In this document: one piece after another, positions 45,223-52,313 of the stretch
Layout of the letters: the number at the start of each line of letters is the position of its first letter
Position numbering within the stretch: position 1 is the first letter of the stretch
From: an uncultured Gammaproteobacteria bacterium
Lineage (GTDB): Bacteria; Pseudomonadota; Gammaproteobacteria; Arenicellales; Poriferihabitantaceae
Direction: 5' to 3'
NCBI GenBank assembly: GCA_937992195.1
Contig: CALKKV010000022.1
Location: 1 to 64,000, forward strand
Length of the DNA stretch: 64,000 nt
Program-made: the position numbers and the translations under genes
The notes under the pieces: generated by a model
Databases searched by the model: none
Told to the model about the DNA's origin: nothing
The model's input: the letters and a program-made list of their open reading frames with translations, nothing else

Positions 45223-45327
45223 TGACGCTGCTGATTCAATTTTGGTGAGCCACTAATTGCCACCATAGATACAGGCGAAAATCTCTCTGGATATCGTTTT
45301 GTTGAATACCTCAGAATTAAAAAGAAG

Positions 45328-45353
45328 CGCCGTCCTTGTGACGGCGTTTTTTT
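45328..45353 (+). terminator. Rho-independent terminator between acpP and fabF
   Basis: CGCCGTC / GACGGCG, a perfect seven-base GC-rich stem with a five-base loop, followed by seven T residues. This is the clearest intrinsic terminator in the window and ends transcripts coming from acpP about 150 bases after its stop, implying a separate promoter for fabF. Confidence 0.88.
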
Positions 45354-45460
45354 GTTGTAGATTGGGGTTTGGGTTAAGCTAGTGACTTTTTAAGGATTCT
45401 CGGCTTTTGGGCTCGTTGGAGACCATCAGCTTGTACACAACGATTCAAACCTAATTTTTT

Positions 45461-46714
45461 ATGTCTAAGCGAACTGTAGAACTCAGACGAGTAGTAGTAA
45501 CTGGATTGGGCGCATTTACTCCCGTTGGAGTTGGCGCGCAGACAAGCTGGCAAGCGATGTTAAATGGAACTTCTGGTATAGCCACCGTCAAGCAGTTCGA
45601 TGCCTCTGAATATCCCTGTAGTTTTGCCGGTGAAGTGCCCGAGTTTGATCCCGGAGATTACATGTCGGTGAAAGATGCCCGCAAAATGGATCGTTTTATG
45701 CAGCTTGGAATTTGTACAGGCGTAGAAGCATTCAGAGATTCCGGGCTGGAAGTCACAGAGGAGAACGCACAAAGAATAGGCGTCTACATTGGCTCAGGTA
45801 TTGGCGGGATCAATACAATTGAAGGAACAACGCTGCAACATCGAGAAAAAGGAATACGGAAAGTTTCACCGTTTTATATTCCGATGACGATTACCAATAT
45901 GATTTCCGGTCATCTTTCCATTATGCATGACTTGCAGGGGCCCAATCTTTCTATGGTTACCGCCTGCAGTACCGGAACCCATGCCATCGGAGAAGCGGGT
46001 CGATTGATCGAATACGGTGATGCTGATGTGATGATTGCCGGTGGCTCAGAGGCGCCGATATCACCAACTGCTCTGGCAGGTTTTGCTTCGGCGCGGGCGC
46101 TCAGTCGTCGGAATGATTCTCCTGAAACGGCCAGCCGTCCGTGGGATGTCGGACGAGACGGTTTCGTGATGGGAGAGGGTGCTGGGGTAATGGTGCTGGA
46201 AGAATACGAACATGCGAAGAAGCGGGGTGCCCGCATTTACGCAGAACTTTCTGGCTTTGGTATGAGCGGTGATGCGCATCATATGACGAGTCCTTCCCCG
46301 GGAGGCGAAGGCGCGGCGCGTTGTATGAATGCTGCGATAAAGAATGCAGGATTGAATCCTGAAGATATCGATTATCTAAATGCTCACGGTACTTCGACAC
46401 CGCTGGGAGATATCGCTGAGACCATGGCGGTTAAGCTGACCTTTGGCAATCATGCTAAATCACTCGCCGTGAGCTCAAACAAATCGATGATTGGACACCT
46501 GCTCGGTGCCGCTGGTGGAGTGGAAGCGGTAATGACGGCGTTAACCATTTATAACCAACAGATTCCGCCAACTATTAACCTGGATGAGCAAGATCCGGAA
46601 TGTGATCTTGACTATGTGCCAGGACAGGCGCGCGATAGTAAGGTGACCGCCGCGCTGTCTAACTCTTTTGGTTTTGGCGGAACAAATGGAACGGTCATTT
46701 TTAGTAAGGTTTAA
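45461..46714 (+). CDS. fabF: 3-oxoacyl-ACP synthase II (KAS II)
   Basis: A 417-residue FabF condensing enzyme for fatty acid elongation, including the temperature-dependent step to cis-vaccenate. The catalytic residues are C169 in 'VTACSTGTHAIG', H309 in 'NAHGTSTPLGD' and H346 in 'SMIGHLLGAAGG'. Length is normal (E. coli 413). It begins about 100 bases after a strong terminator, so it probably has its own promoter near 45360-45450. pabC, often next in gammaproteobacteria, is absent and mltG follows. Confidence 0.96.
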   Translation: MSKRTVELRRVVVTGLGAFTPVGVGAQTSWQAMLNGTSGIATVKQFDASEYPCSFAGEVPEFDPGDYMSVKDARKMDRFMQLGICTGVEAFRDSGLEVTEENAQRIGVYIGSGIGGINTIEGTTLQHREKGIRKVSPFYIPMTITNMISGHLSIMHDLQGPNLSMVTACSTGTHAIGEAGRLIEYGDADVMIAGGSEAPISPTALAGFASARALSRRNDSPETASRPWDVGRDGFVMGEGAGVMVLEEYEHAKKRGARIYAELSGFGMSGDAHHMTSPSPGGEGAARCMNAAIKNAGLNPEDIDYLNAHGTSTPLGDIAETMAVKLTFGNHAKSLAVSSNKSMIGHLLGAAGGVEAVMTALTIYNQQIPPTINLDEQDPECDLDYVPGQARDSKVTAALSNSFGFGGTNGTVIFSKV

Positions 46715-46808
46715 GCAGTGTTTGTTATTGTCGGATCAATATGGATAGCCTAGCTGAATCCATTTGTAGCTGCTCTTGATTTTGGTTTTTTAAGGCTTCT
46801 TAAAAACT

Positions 46809-47825
46809 GTGTTAAAGAATATTTTTGTCAGGCTGGTTGTTCCTCTTGTTGCGATTGCCGGAATTAGCGCAGCGGGAGCGTATTGGTATTATGACAAGGC
46901 TATCAATACACCTCTGCACTTAGAGGAAGAGGTGTTTCTGATCGAACGTGGTGCAACGGTGAATGGATTAGCTGCGCGTTTTGTAAAAGAAGGAAAGCTT
47001 AACGAGCCATGGAGCATGCGTTTGCTGGCGAAAAAAGAGTTTGCGAATCAAACGATTCAGGCCGGTGAGTATGAATTTCCTGATGAGCTCACGGTCAGGG
47101 ATTTTCTCGAGCGTATCGTTAGCGGTCGTGGTCAGGTCGACATGCGTATTACCATTGTCGAAGGCTGGACGTTCAAACAAATGCGGGAAGCCATTAACGC
47201 TGCAGACAAAGTTCGTCATGTGACGAAAGATTGGCCAGATTCGCAGCTGATGGAAGCACTTGGTCACCCAGGTTTACATCCTGAAGGGCGGTTTTATCCG
47301 GACACCTATCACTATAGAGCGGATGAACCGGATCTCATTATCTTTCGGAAATCTTTTAATCTGATGGAAGAAAAATTAGCGGAGTATTGGTCTCAGCGAA
47401 ACCAAGAGCTGATTCTAAAGACGCCGTATGAAGCCTTGATACTTGCTTCCATCATCGAGAAAGAGACCCAGGCTAGGGAAGAACAGCCAACGATTGCTGG
47501 GGTTTTTATGAATCGGCTAAAAAAAGGTATGCGACTACAAACTGATCCCACCGTGATATATGGGGTGGGCGAAGACTACAAAGGGGATATTACGAGAAAA
47601 CATCTGAAGACAGATACACCTTACAACACGTATACCCGCTATGGACTGACGCCTACGCCCATTAGTTTGCCCGGGGAAGATTCCCTGTTGGCGGCGATGC
47701 AGCCGGCTAAAACTGAAGCATTCTATTTCGTTGCAAAGGGAGGGGGAAAACACAAATTCTCAAAAACACTGGCTGAGCACAATAAAGCGGTCAAAGCCTA
47801 TTTGCGCAGCCAAAAATCCCAATGA
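46809..47825 (+). CDS. mltG: Endolytic murein transglycosylase MltG
   Basis: A 338-residue membrane-anchored lytic transglycosylase that cuts newly made glycan strands and so ends peptidoglycan polymerisation. A single N-terminal membrane segment is at about residues 7-27, followed by a LysM-like region and the YceG domain, with the catalytic glutamate E217 in 'ASIIEKETQ' and 'LQTDPTVIYGVG' further on. It starts with GTG. A weak inverted repeat (ATGGAT/ATCCAT, 46741-46763) lies in the 94-base gap after fabF. The stop overlaps the tmk start in ATGA. Confidence 0.94.
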   Translation: MLKNIFVRLVVPLVAIAGISAAGAYWYYDKAINTPLHLEEEVFLIERGATVNGLAARFVKEGKLNEPWSMRLLAKKEFANQTIQAGEYEFPDELTVRDFLERIVSGRGQVDMRITIVEGWTFKQMREAINAADKVRHVTKDWPDSQLMEALGHPGLHPEGRFYPDTYHYRADEPDLIIFRKSFNLMEEKLAEYWSQRNQELILKTPYEALILASIIEKETQAREEQPTIAGVFMNRLKKGMRLQTDPTVIYGVGEDYKGDITRKHLKTDTPYNTYTRYGLTPTPISLPGEDSLLAAMQPAKTEAFYFVAKGGGKHKFSKTLAEHNKAVKAYLRSQKSQ

Positions 47826-48466
47826 GCAAAAAACGCGGTGCTTTTATTACGCTGGAAGGTGCCGATGGCGCAGGCAAGACAACCCAGCTTTCGTTCGTGC
47901 AACAATGGCTGGAGCAGCGTCAGATCGATTTAGCCGTGACCAGGGAGCCTGGCGGGACCCCTTTTGGAGAAGCGTTGCGGAGTTTGTTGCTCGACAGAGA
48001 GAATCTGGAAATTAGTGATGAGGCCGAGCTGCTCACCGTTTTTGCCGCGCGCCAGCAGCATATTAACGCCTGCATACTGCCGTCTTTAGATTCCGGTAAA
48101 TGGGTGCTGTCGGATCGATTTACCGATGCAAGCTATGCCTATCAGGGTGGCGGTCGCGGTATACCATTTGAACGGATTGCGGTGTTAGAAGATTGGGTAC
48201 AAGGAGCATTGCAACCCGATTTGACTATTTTGCTCGATATTGATGTTGCACTGGGCGCAAAACGTAGCGAAGACCGGGGCAGTCAGGCTGATCGATTTGA
48301 GCGTGAGTCTGAAGAGTTTAAAGCAGCGGTGCGACAAGCCTATTTAACCCGTGTGGCTTCATCTGACGGTCGAATTCAGCTGGTCGACGCCAGCGGCAGT
48401 ATCGAGCAGGTGCAGGCAAAAATTTCGGCGGTGTTGATGACGTTTACCCAGTCTTTTGGTGCCTAA
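47822..48466 (+). CDS. tmk: Thymidylate kinase
   Basis: A 214-residue dTMP kinase that makes dTDP for DNA synthesis. The P-loop 'EGADGAGKTTQ' is at residues 12-22, 'VTREPGGTPFGEALRSLLL' contains the D/E-R-x substrate loop, and 'LSDRFTDASYAYQGGGRG' is the thymidylate-binding motif. Length is normal (E. coli 213). It overlaps the mltG stop by four bases and precedes holB by 33 bases, the usual gammaproteobacterial order. Confidence 0.96.
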   Translation: MSKKRGAFITLEGADGAGKTTQLSFVQQWLEQRQIDLAVTREPGGTPFGEALRSLLLDRENLEISDEAELLTVFAARQQHINACILPSLDSGKWVLSDRFTDASYAYQGGGRGIPFERIAVLEDWVQGALQPDLTILLDIDVALGAKRSEDRGSQADRFERESEEFKAAVRQAYLTRVASSDGRIQLVDASGSIEQVQAKISAVLMTFTQSFGA

Positions 48467-48499
48467 GCCCGATACGAATGCGATGGCAAGTGCTTACTC

Positions 48500-49528
48500 A
48501 TGAATGCACCCGTGTTTAGCTGGCTGCAACCAGACTGGGAGAGAATCAATATTGATCCTGCCCGACTGCATCATGGACTGCTGCTAACGGGCAATAGCGG
48601 TATCGGTAAAAGAGAGTTTGCATGTTTACTTGCGCAATCCATAGTTTGTTCGAATACTGGAGATCAGAAGCCTTGCGGCCAATGCCAGGACTGTCGATTA
48701 TTTACCGCCGGAACCCATCCTGATTTTCATGTATTGACCAGTGAGCGAGAAGCGGTTGAAGGCAGGGTGTCTTTGCTCGGAGAGTATGCTGAGCGGTATC
48801 AAGATGCAGCAGCTCGGGACAAGAAAGCCAATCCCTCCATGGTGATTAACGTCGATCAAATCAGGCATCTGATAGACCGTTTCTACCAGGCTTCACACAT
48901 TTCTGAGAGACGTGTTGCATTGATTTTTCCTGCAGACAGGATGAATGTAAACGCCGCTAATGCTTTATTAAAGCTGCTTGAGGAGCCGCCTGAAAACGCG
49001 CATTTATTGCTGGTGACTGCGGATGCAACGGCGCTGCCAGCAACGATTCGAAGTCGAGTTGTGGTGGAAGTGTTGACGAATCCGCAGCCTGAAATCGCGC
49101 AAGCGTGGCTACTTGAGAAAGGCGCTGATGACGTTGTAGCGTCGCGAGCAGGGAGAGTTGGGCCGCTGGACCAGTTGGCGCAATCCGAATCTGGCTATAT
49201 TGAACAAAAAAACCAAAATATAAAAGGTGTATTGGCGGTGCTGAGCGGTCGTACTGATGCGGTGGAGCTGGCTGCGTTGCTGTCAAAACAGGATAATCTG
49301 GAGGTGCTGACATGGTTTCAGCAATTTTGTGCAGATATCATACGCTGGCGAAGCACGGGCGATACCCCTGGATGGCACGGAACAGAGCATCTGCCTGCCA
49401 CCATGAATATCATGAGGTTATACGCCGTATATGATAAAATTTCGACTTATCGGAGACTGGCGCGAGAACAGCTAAATATACAACTCGCGCTCGAAGAAAT
49501 ACTTATCAGCTTGCGCGCATCAGTGTGA
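48500..49528 (+). CDS. holB: DNA polymerase III subunit delta'
   Basis: A 342-residue delta' subunit of the clamp loader that places the beta clamp on DNA. The AAA+ N-terminal domain has a P-loop-like 'LTGNSGIGKREFACLLAQ' and a four-cysteine zinc module (C50, C59, C62, C65 in 'KPCGQCQDCRLF'). 'NAANALLKLLEEPPENAHLL' and the SRC-like 'IRSRVV' motif are present; the latter has V where most have C. Order tmk-holB-pilZ supports the call. Confidence 0.93.
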   Translation: MNAPVFSWLQPDWERINIDPARLHHGLLLTGNSGIGKREFACLLAQSIVCSNTGDQKPCGQCQDCRLFTAGTHPDFHVLTSEREAVEGRVSLLGEYAERYQDAAARDKKANPSMVINVDQIRHLIDRFYQASHISERRVALIFPADRMNVNAANALLKLLEEPPENAHLLLVTADATALPATIRSRVVVEVLTNPQPEIAQAWLLEKGADDVVASRAGRVGPLDQLAQSESGYIEQKNQNIKGVLAVLSGRTDAVELAALLSKQDNLEVLTWFQQFCADIIRWRSTGDTPGWHGTEHLPATMNIMRLYAVYDKISTYRRLAREQLNIQLALEEILISLRASV

Positions 49529-49548
49529 CGCGGCTAGGGCAAATATAA

Positions 49549-49971
49549 ATGGCAGACCAAGACAAAGATCAAGAGAAGAAGCCTCAGGTACAGTTAGCGG
49601 TATCCAATGAGGATGCGAAAGAGAAATCAAATGCCGGCAGACCGTCGGTTGTTTCGCTGAATTACCCTGATAAGAAATCATTGATTAAGGCTTACATGCC
49701 GTTTCTGAAAGGTGGGGGGCTGTTTCTGCCAACCTCAACCACGCGAGATATGAATGAAGAAATTTTTCTGCTTGTAACCCTGCCAGAATCATCGAAGCCT
49801 ATTCCGGTCCCGGGAGTAGTAGTTTGGAAGACGCCTAAGGGGGCACTTGACAGCAAACAACAAGGAGTCGGGATTGAGTTCAAAGGACGGGAAGGTAATT
49901 CCCTTCGTAGTCGAATAGAAGGTTTGCTCGGCGCAAAAATGGCGACGGCCACTAAAACCCACACGATGTAA
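49549..49971 (+). CDS. pilZ: PilZ, type IV pilus biogenesis protein
   Basis: A 140-residue PilZ-domain protein matching the founding PilZ of Pseudomonas: 'KAYMPFLKGGGLFLPTS', 'IPVPGVVVWKTPKGAL' and the C-terminal 'THTM'. That protein is needed for type IV pilus assembly and, unlike most PilZ domains, lacks the R-x-x-x-R c-di-GMP site; no such motif is seen here either. The N-terminal 35 residues are an additional charged extension. Position between holB and tatD is as in Pseudomonas, so the cell probably makes type IV pili (inference). Confidence 0.9.
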   Translation: MADQDKDQEKKPQVQLAVSNEDAKEKSNAGRPSVVSLNYPDKKSLIKAYMPFLKGGGLFLPTSTTRDMNEEIFLLVTLPESSKPIPVPGVVVWKTPKGALDSKQQGVGIEFKGREGNSLRSRIEGLLGAKMATATKTHTM

Positions 49972-50054
49972 CCCTACCCAGTCTGCGATTGACCGCGTTA
50001 ACGGATTAGGTTAACGGCAAAAAGCTCCGGCGTATCCAGATTGGACTGATAGAT

Positions 50055-50846
50055 ATGCAAATAGTCGATTCCCACTGCCATATTAATTTTGAGGAGCTGC
50101 AAAGCGATTTTGCCGGTCTGCTCTCGAGGGCGAATGACAATGAGATATCGCATATGCTGTGTGTTGCGGTAAATCTCGAAGACTTTCCGCAGGTAAGAGA
50201 TCTTGCACATACACATCCCCATATTTTTGCTTCCGTGGGCGTGCATCCTTGCTATACAGACTGCGAAGAACCCTCAGTTGAACAACTGGTATCGCTAGCT
50301 AATGATGACAATATCGTGGCGATAGGAGAGACCGGGCTAGATTATTTTAGAACCAAAGGAGACGGTTCTTCCAGCGAGTTGGATTGGCAAAGAGAACGAT
50401 TTGTAAGACATATTGAGGCATCCAAAGAAACCGGTAAGCCGCTCATTATCCATACACGTAGCGCTGCTGACGACACAATGTCGATGTTAAAGGAGTGGGA
50501 TGCGGGCGTCGGTGGCGGCGTGATGCATTGTTTTGCTGAAGATTGGGAGACGGCGCAAAAAGCGCTGGATATAGGTTTTTACATTTCTTTTTCGGGGATC
50601 GTGACTTTTAAAACTGCAGAGCAGCTGCGCGATGTTGCAAGAAAGGTGCCGATGGACCGGATTCTGGTAGAAACTGATTCTCCTTATTTAGCACCAGTGC
50701 CGATGCGTGGAAAAACCAACGAACCCTCTTATGTCAGACACACCGCGGAGTTTGTCGCCGGATTGCGAGGCGTGTCGCTGGAGTCCCTGGCAGAAACCAC
50801 TACCGAAAATTTTTTCCGGCTGTTTTCAACGGCAAATCGGGTTTAG
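50055..50846 (+). CDS. TatD family metal-dependent hydrolase
   Basis: A 263-residue TatD/YcfH-type hydrolase. Metal ligands are visible as H7 and H9 in 'DSHCHINF', the glutamate in 'AIGETGLDYFR', 'IIHTRSA', 'VMHCFAEDW' and the aspartate in 'ETDSPYLAPVP'. TatD proteins are 3'-5' nucleases; the YcfH member beside holB is of less certain substrate. The last gene of the fab-tmk-holB cluster, it converges on yggX. A hairpin AGGAAG/CTTCCT at about 50893-50913 lies between the two stops. Confidence 0.92.
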   Translation: MQIVDSHCHINFEELQSDFAGLLSRANDNEISHMLCVAVNLEDFPQVRDLAHTHPHIFASVGVHPCYTDCEEPSVEQLVSLANDDNIVAIGETGLDYFRTKGDGSSSELDWQRERFVRHIEASKETGKPLIIHTRSAADDTMSMLKEWDAGVGGGVMHCFAEDWETAQKALDIGFYISFSGIVTFKTAEQLRDVARKVPMDRILVETDSPYLAPVPMRGKTNEPSYVRHTAEFVAGLRGVSLESLAETTTENFFRLFSTANRV

Positions 50847-50922
50847 ACTGGCGAGAGCGTAGAATTGTCAGACTTGTACTAAGGGTTTGTCCAGGAAGCC
50901 AAACGAACTTCCTGAGCCGGAC

Positions 50923-51195
50923 TTAAGGCTGATGAAATCCAGAGGGGGTTGCACCCATTCCACCTTCGTTGAATAGAAATCCTCGCATGTGGTTTTCGAT
51001 TCGCTGCTGGCAGCCAGCGTCTGCTGAGTTCAACTGCTCTTCATTGATAATCATTACCAACCGTTGCAGCCATTGATTCCAGCCTTCGGCAGAAATATTG
51101 TCGTAGATTTTCTGTCCCAGTTCTCCGGGGTAGGGTGGCTTCTCCAGGCCCTCGGCTTCGACGCCAAGAACTGCACATTGAACGGTTCTGCTCAT
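50923..51195 (-). CDS. yggX: Fe(2+)-trafficking protein YggX
   Basis: A 90-residue small protein matching YggX, which protects iron-sulfur clusters from oxidation and may deliver iron. The N-terminus 'SRTVQCAVLGVEAEGLEKPP' with its conserved cysteine C7, and 'YDNISAEGWNQWLQRLVMI' are diagnostic. Usually it follows mutY; here it stands alone, convergent with tatD and divergent from the erpA region. The nearby erpA gives a common iron-sulfur theme. Confidence 0.95.
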   Translation of the reverse strand: MSRTVQCAVLGVEAEGLEKPPYPGELGQKIYDNISAEGWNQWLQRLVMIINEEQLNSADAGCQQRIENHMRGFLFNEGGMGATPSGFHQP

Positions 51196-51241
51196 AAATT
51201 AACCTTTTTCAAGCGGTTGAATATCGTTAGAATGACCACAA

Positions 51242-51487
51242 ATGAACACTCAGTCAAGGAAACCTTTCAGAGTGTCGGTTATTCGTGGCGGTGCGATTAT
51301 AATCATCGATTCCCCGAAGATCGGGGGAATAGGTATTTTCACGAATTTTCATAGATATGGCTATGATTTGGAAAAAATCAAACCATTCTGCGAGGTTAAC
51401 CCGGATAAGGTTTACCATTATCTAGATCGATTTAACAATTGCTTTGACGAATACCAGCAGTCGAAGTACACAGGAAAATTATTATGA
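51242..51487 (+). CDS. Unrecognised 81-codon frame overlapping the erpA start
   Basis: An 81-residue open frame that I do not recognise. It is basic, with a short hydrophobic stretch 'GGAIIIIDSPKIGGIGIF' encoded largely by a hairpin (51309-51330), then a polar part rich in Y, D, K and N. Its TGA overlaps the erpA ATG in ATGA, the arrangement of translationally coupled genes. Against it: no ribosome binding site is visible, and a leader region for erpA is expected here. It may be a leader peptide, a real small protein, or chance. Confidence 0.35.
   Translation: MNTQSRKPFRVSVIRGGAIIIIDSPKIGGIGIFTNFHRYGYDLEKIKPFCEVNPDKVYHYLDRFNNCFDEYQQSKYTGKLL
51309..51330 (+). promoter_or_regulatory. Hairpin in the erpA leader region
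   Basis: ATTCCCCGA (51309-51317) pairs with TCGGGG-g-AAT (51321-51330) around a three-base loop, with one bulged G. It is followed by AGGTATTTTC. It lies about 155 bases before erpA and could be an attenuator or terminator-like element. Confidence 0.4.
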
Positions 51488-51852
51488 GCGGATTAAACCA
51501 GGTTTTAGAAAATAAAGATTTAACGGTTACTGAAAGTGCGAGATCAAAAATTGCGACTTTAGTAAATGAAACCGATGGCGAAGTAGAAGCTGTTCGCATC
51601 TATGTTGCTGGCGGCGGATGCTCTGGAATGAATTATGGAATGACGTTTGCAGAGAAGCCAGAAGCTATCGATAGCATCATGTCCGATGACAGCGGTTTTA
51701 AGTTAGTGGTGGACCCCATCGCTCTTGGCTTCCTAGAAGGTGCTGAAGTGGACTATGTGGATGACGGAATGAATGCTTCTTTTGTTTTTAACAACGTGTT
51801 TCAGGCTGTCGGCGGCAGTGGTGCTTGCGGTGGCTGCGGCGGTGCTGCTTAG
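51484..51852 (+). CDS. erpA: A-type iron-sulfur carrier, ErpA-like
   Basis: A 122-residue HesB/IscA/ErpA-family protein that hands iron-sulfur clusters to apo-enzymes. The core 'RIYVAGGGCSGMNYGMTFAE' carries C46, and 'VVDPIALGFLEGAEVDYVDD' matches ErpA. The usual C-terminal C-x-C is replaced by C115-G-G-C118, followed by a glycine/alanine tail. An AGGA precedes the ATG. The paralog (ErpA versus IscA) is judged from the 'VDP' segment and is fairly but not fully sure. It lies upstream of clpS and is overlapped by a small unknown frame. Confidence 0.85.
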   Translation: MSGLNQVLENKDLTVTESARSKIATLVNETDGEVEAVRIYVAGGGCSGMNYGMTFAEKPEAIDSIMSDDSGFKLVVDPIALGFLEGAEVDYVDDGMNASFVFNNVFQAVGGSGACGGCGGAA

Positions 51853-51880
51853 AGATTTTCGCTGAGAAAATTTGACTGAT

Positions 51881-52204
51881 ATGTCTGACAAGAAGAATTC
51901 GCCAGATGACGGAACAGGTCTCGTTGTCGAGCAGAGCAAACCCAAGCTTAAAAAGCCGCCGATGTATAAGGTGCTGCTGCACAACGATGACTATACGCCA
52001 ATGGAGTTTGTTGTCTCCCTGTTGATGAACTTCTTCAGCATGACGAGACCTAAAGCAGAAGAAATAATGATTCATGTGCATACCAAAGGCGTAGGCGTAT
52101 GCGGTGTGTTTCCGCGAGAAATAGCGGAGACCAAAGTTCGTTTAGTGATGGATTGTGCAACTGAAAACCAACATCCTTTGCAGTGCAGTATGGATGTTGC
52201 GTAG
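51881..52204 (+). CDS. clpS: ATP-dependent Clp protease adaptor ClpS
   Basis: A 107-residue adaptor that delivers N-degron proteins to ClpAP. The core 'PPMYKVLLHNDDYTPMEFVV' contains the N-D-D residues that bind the N-terminal degron, and 'VHTKGVGVCGVFPREIAETK' matches the ClpA-binding part. ATG 51881 gives the normal length (E. coli 106); an in-frame TTG three codons earlier is less likely. It lies 29 bases after erpA and 109 before its partner clpA. Confidence 0.95.
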   Translation: MSDKKNSPDDGTGLVVEQSKPKLKKPPMYKVLLHNDDYTPMEFVVSLLMNFFSMTRPKAEEIMIHVHTKGVGVCGVFPREIAETKVRLVMDCATENQHPLQCSMDVA

Positions 52205-52313
52205 GATGGTGAATGCTTTCAGAAAAGCAACGTGTGTGCAAAAATTGAACGAAAGCGTACTGACCGAAGGGTTTGTCGGTTAGTCACAGTAAATTAAAGT
52301 CGGGATCGAAAGA

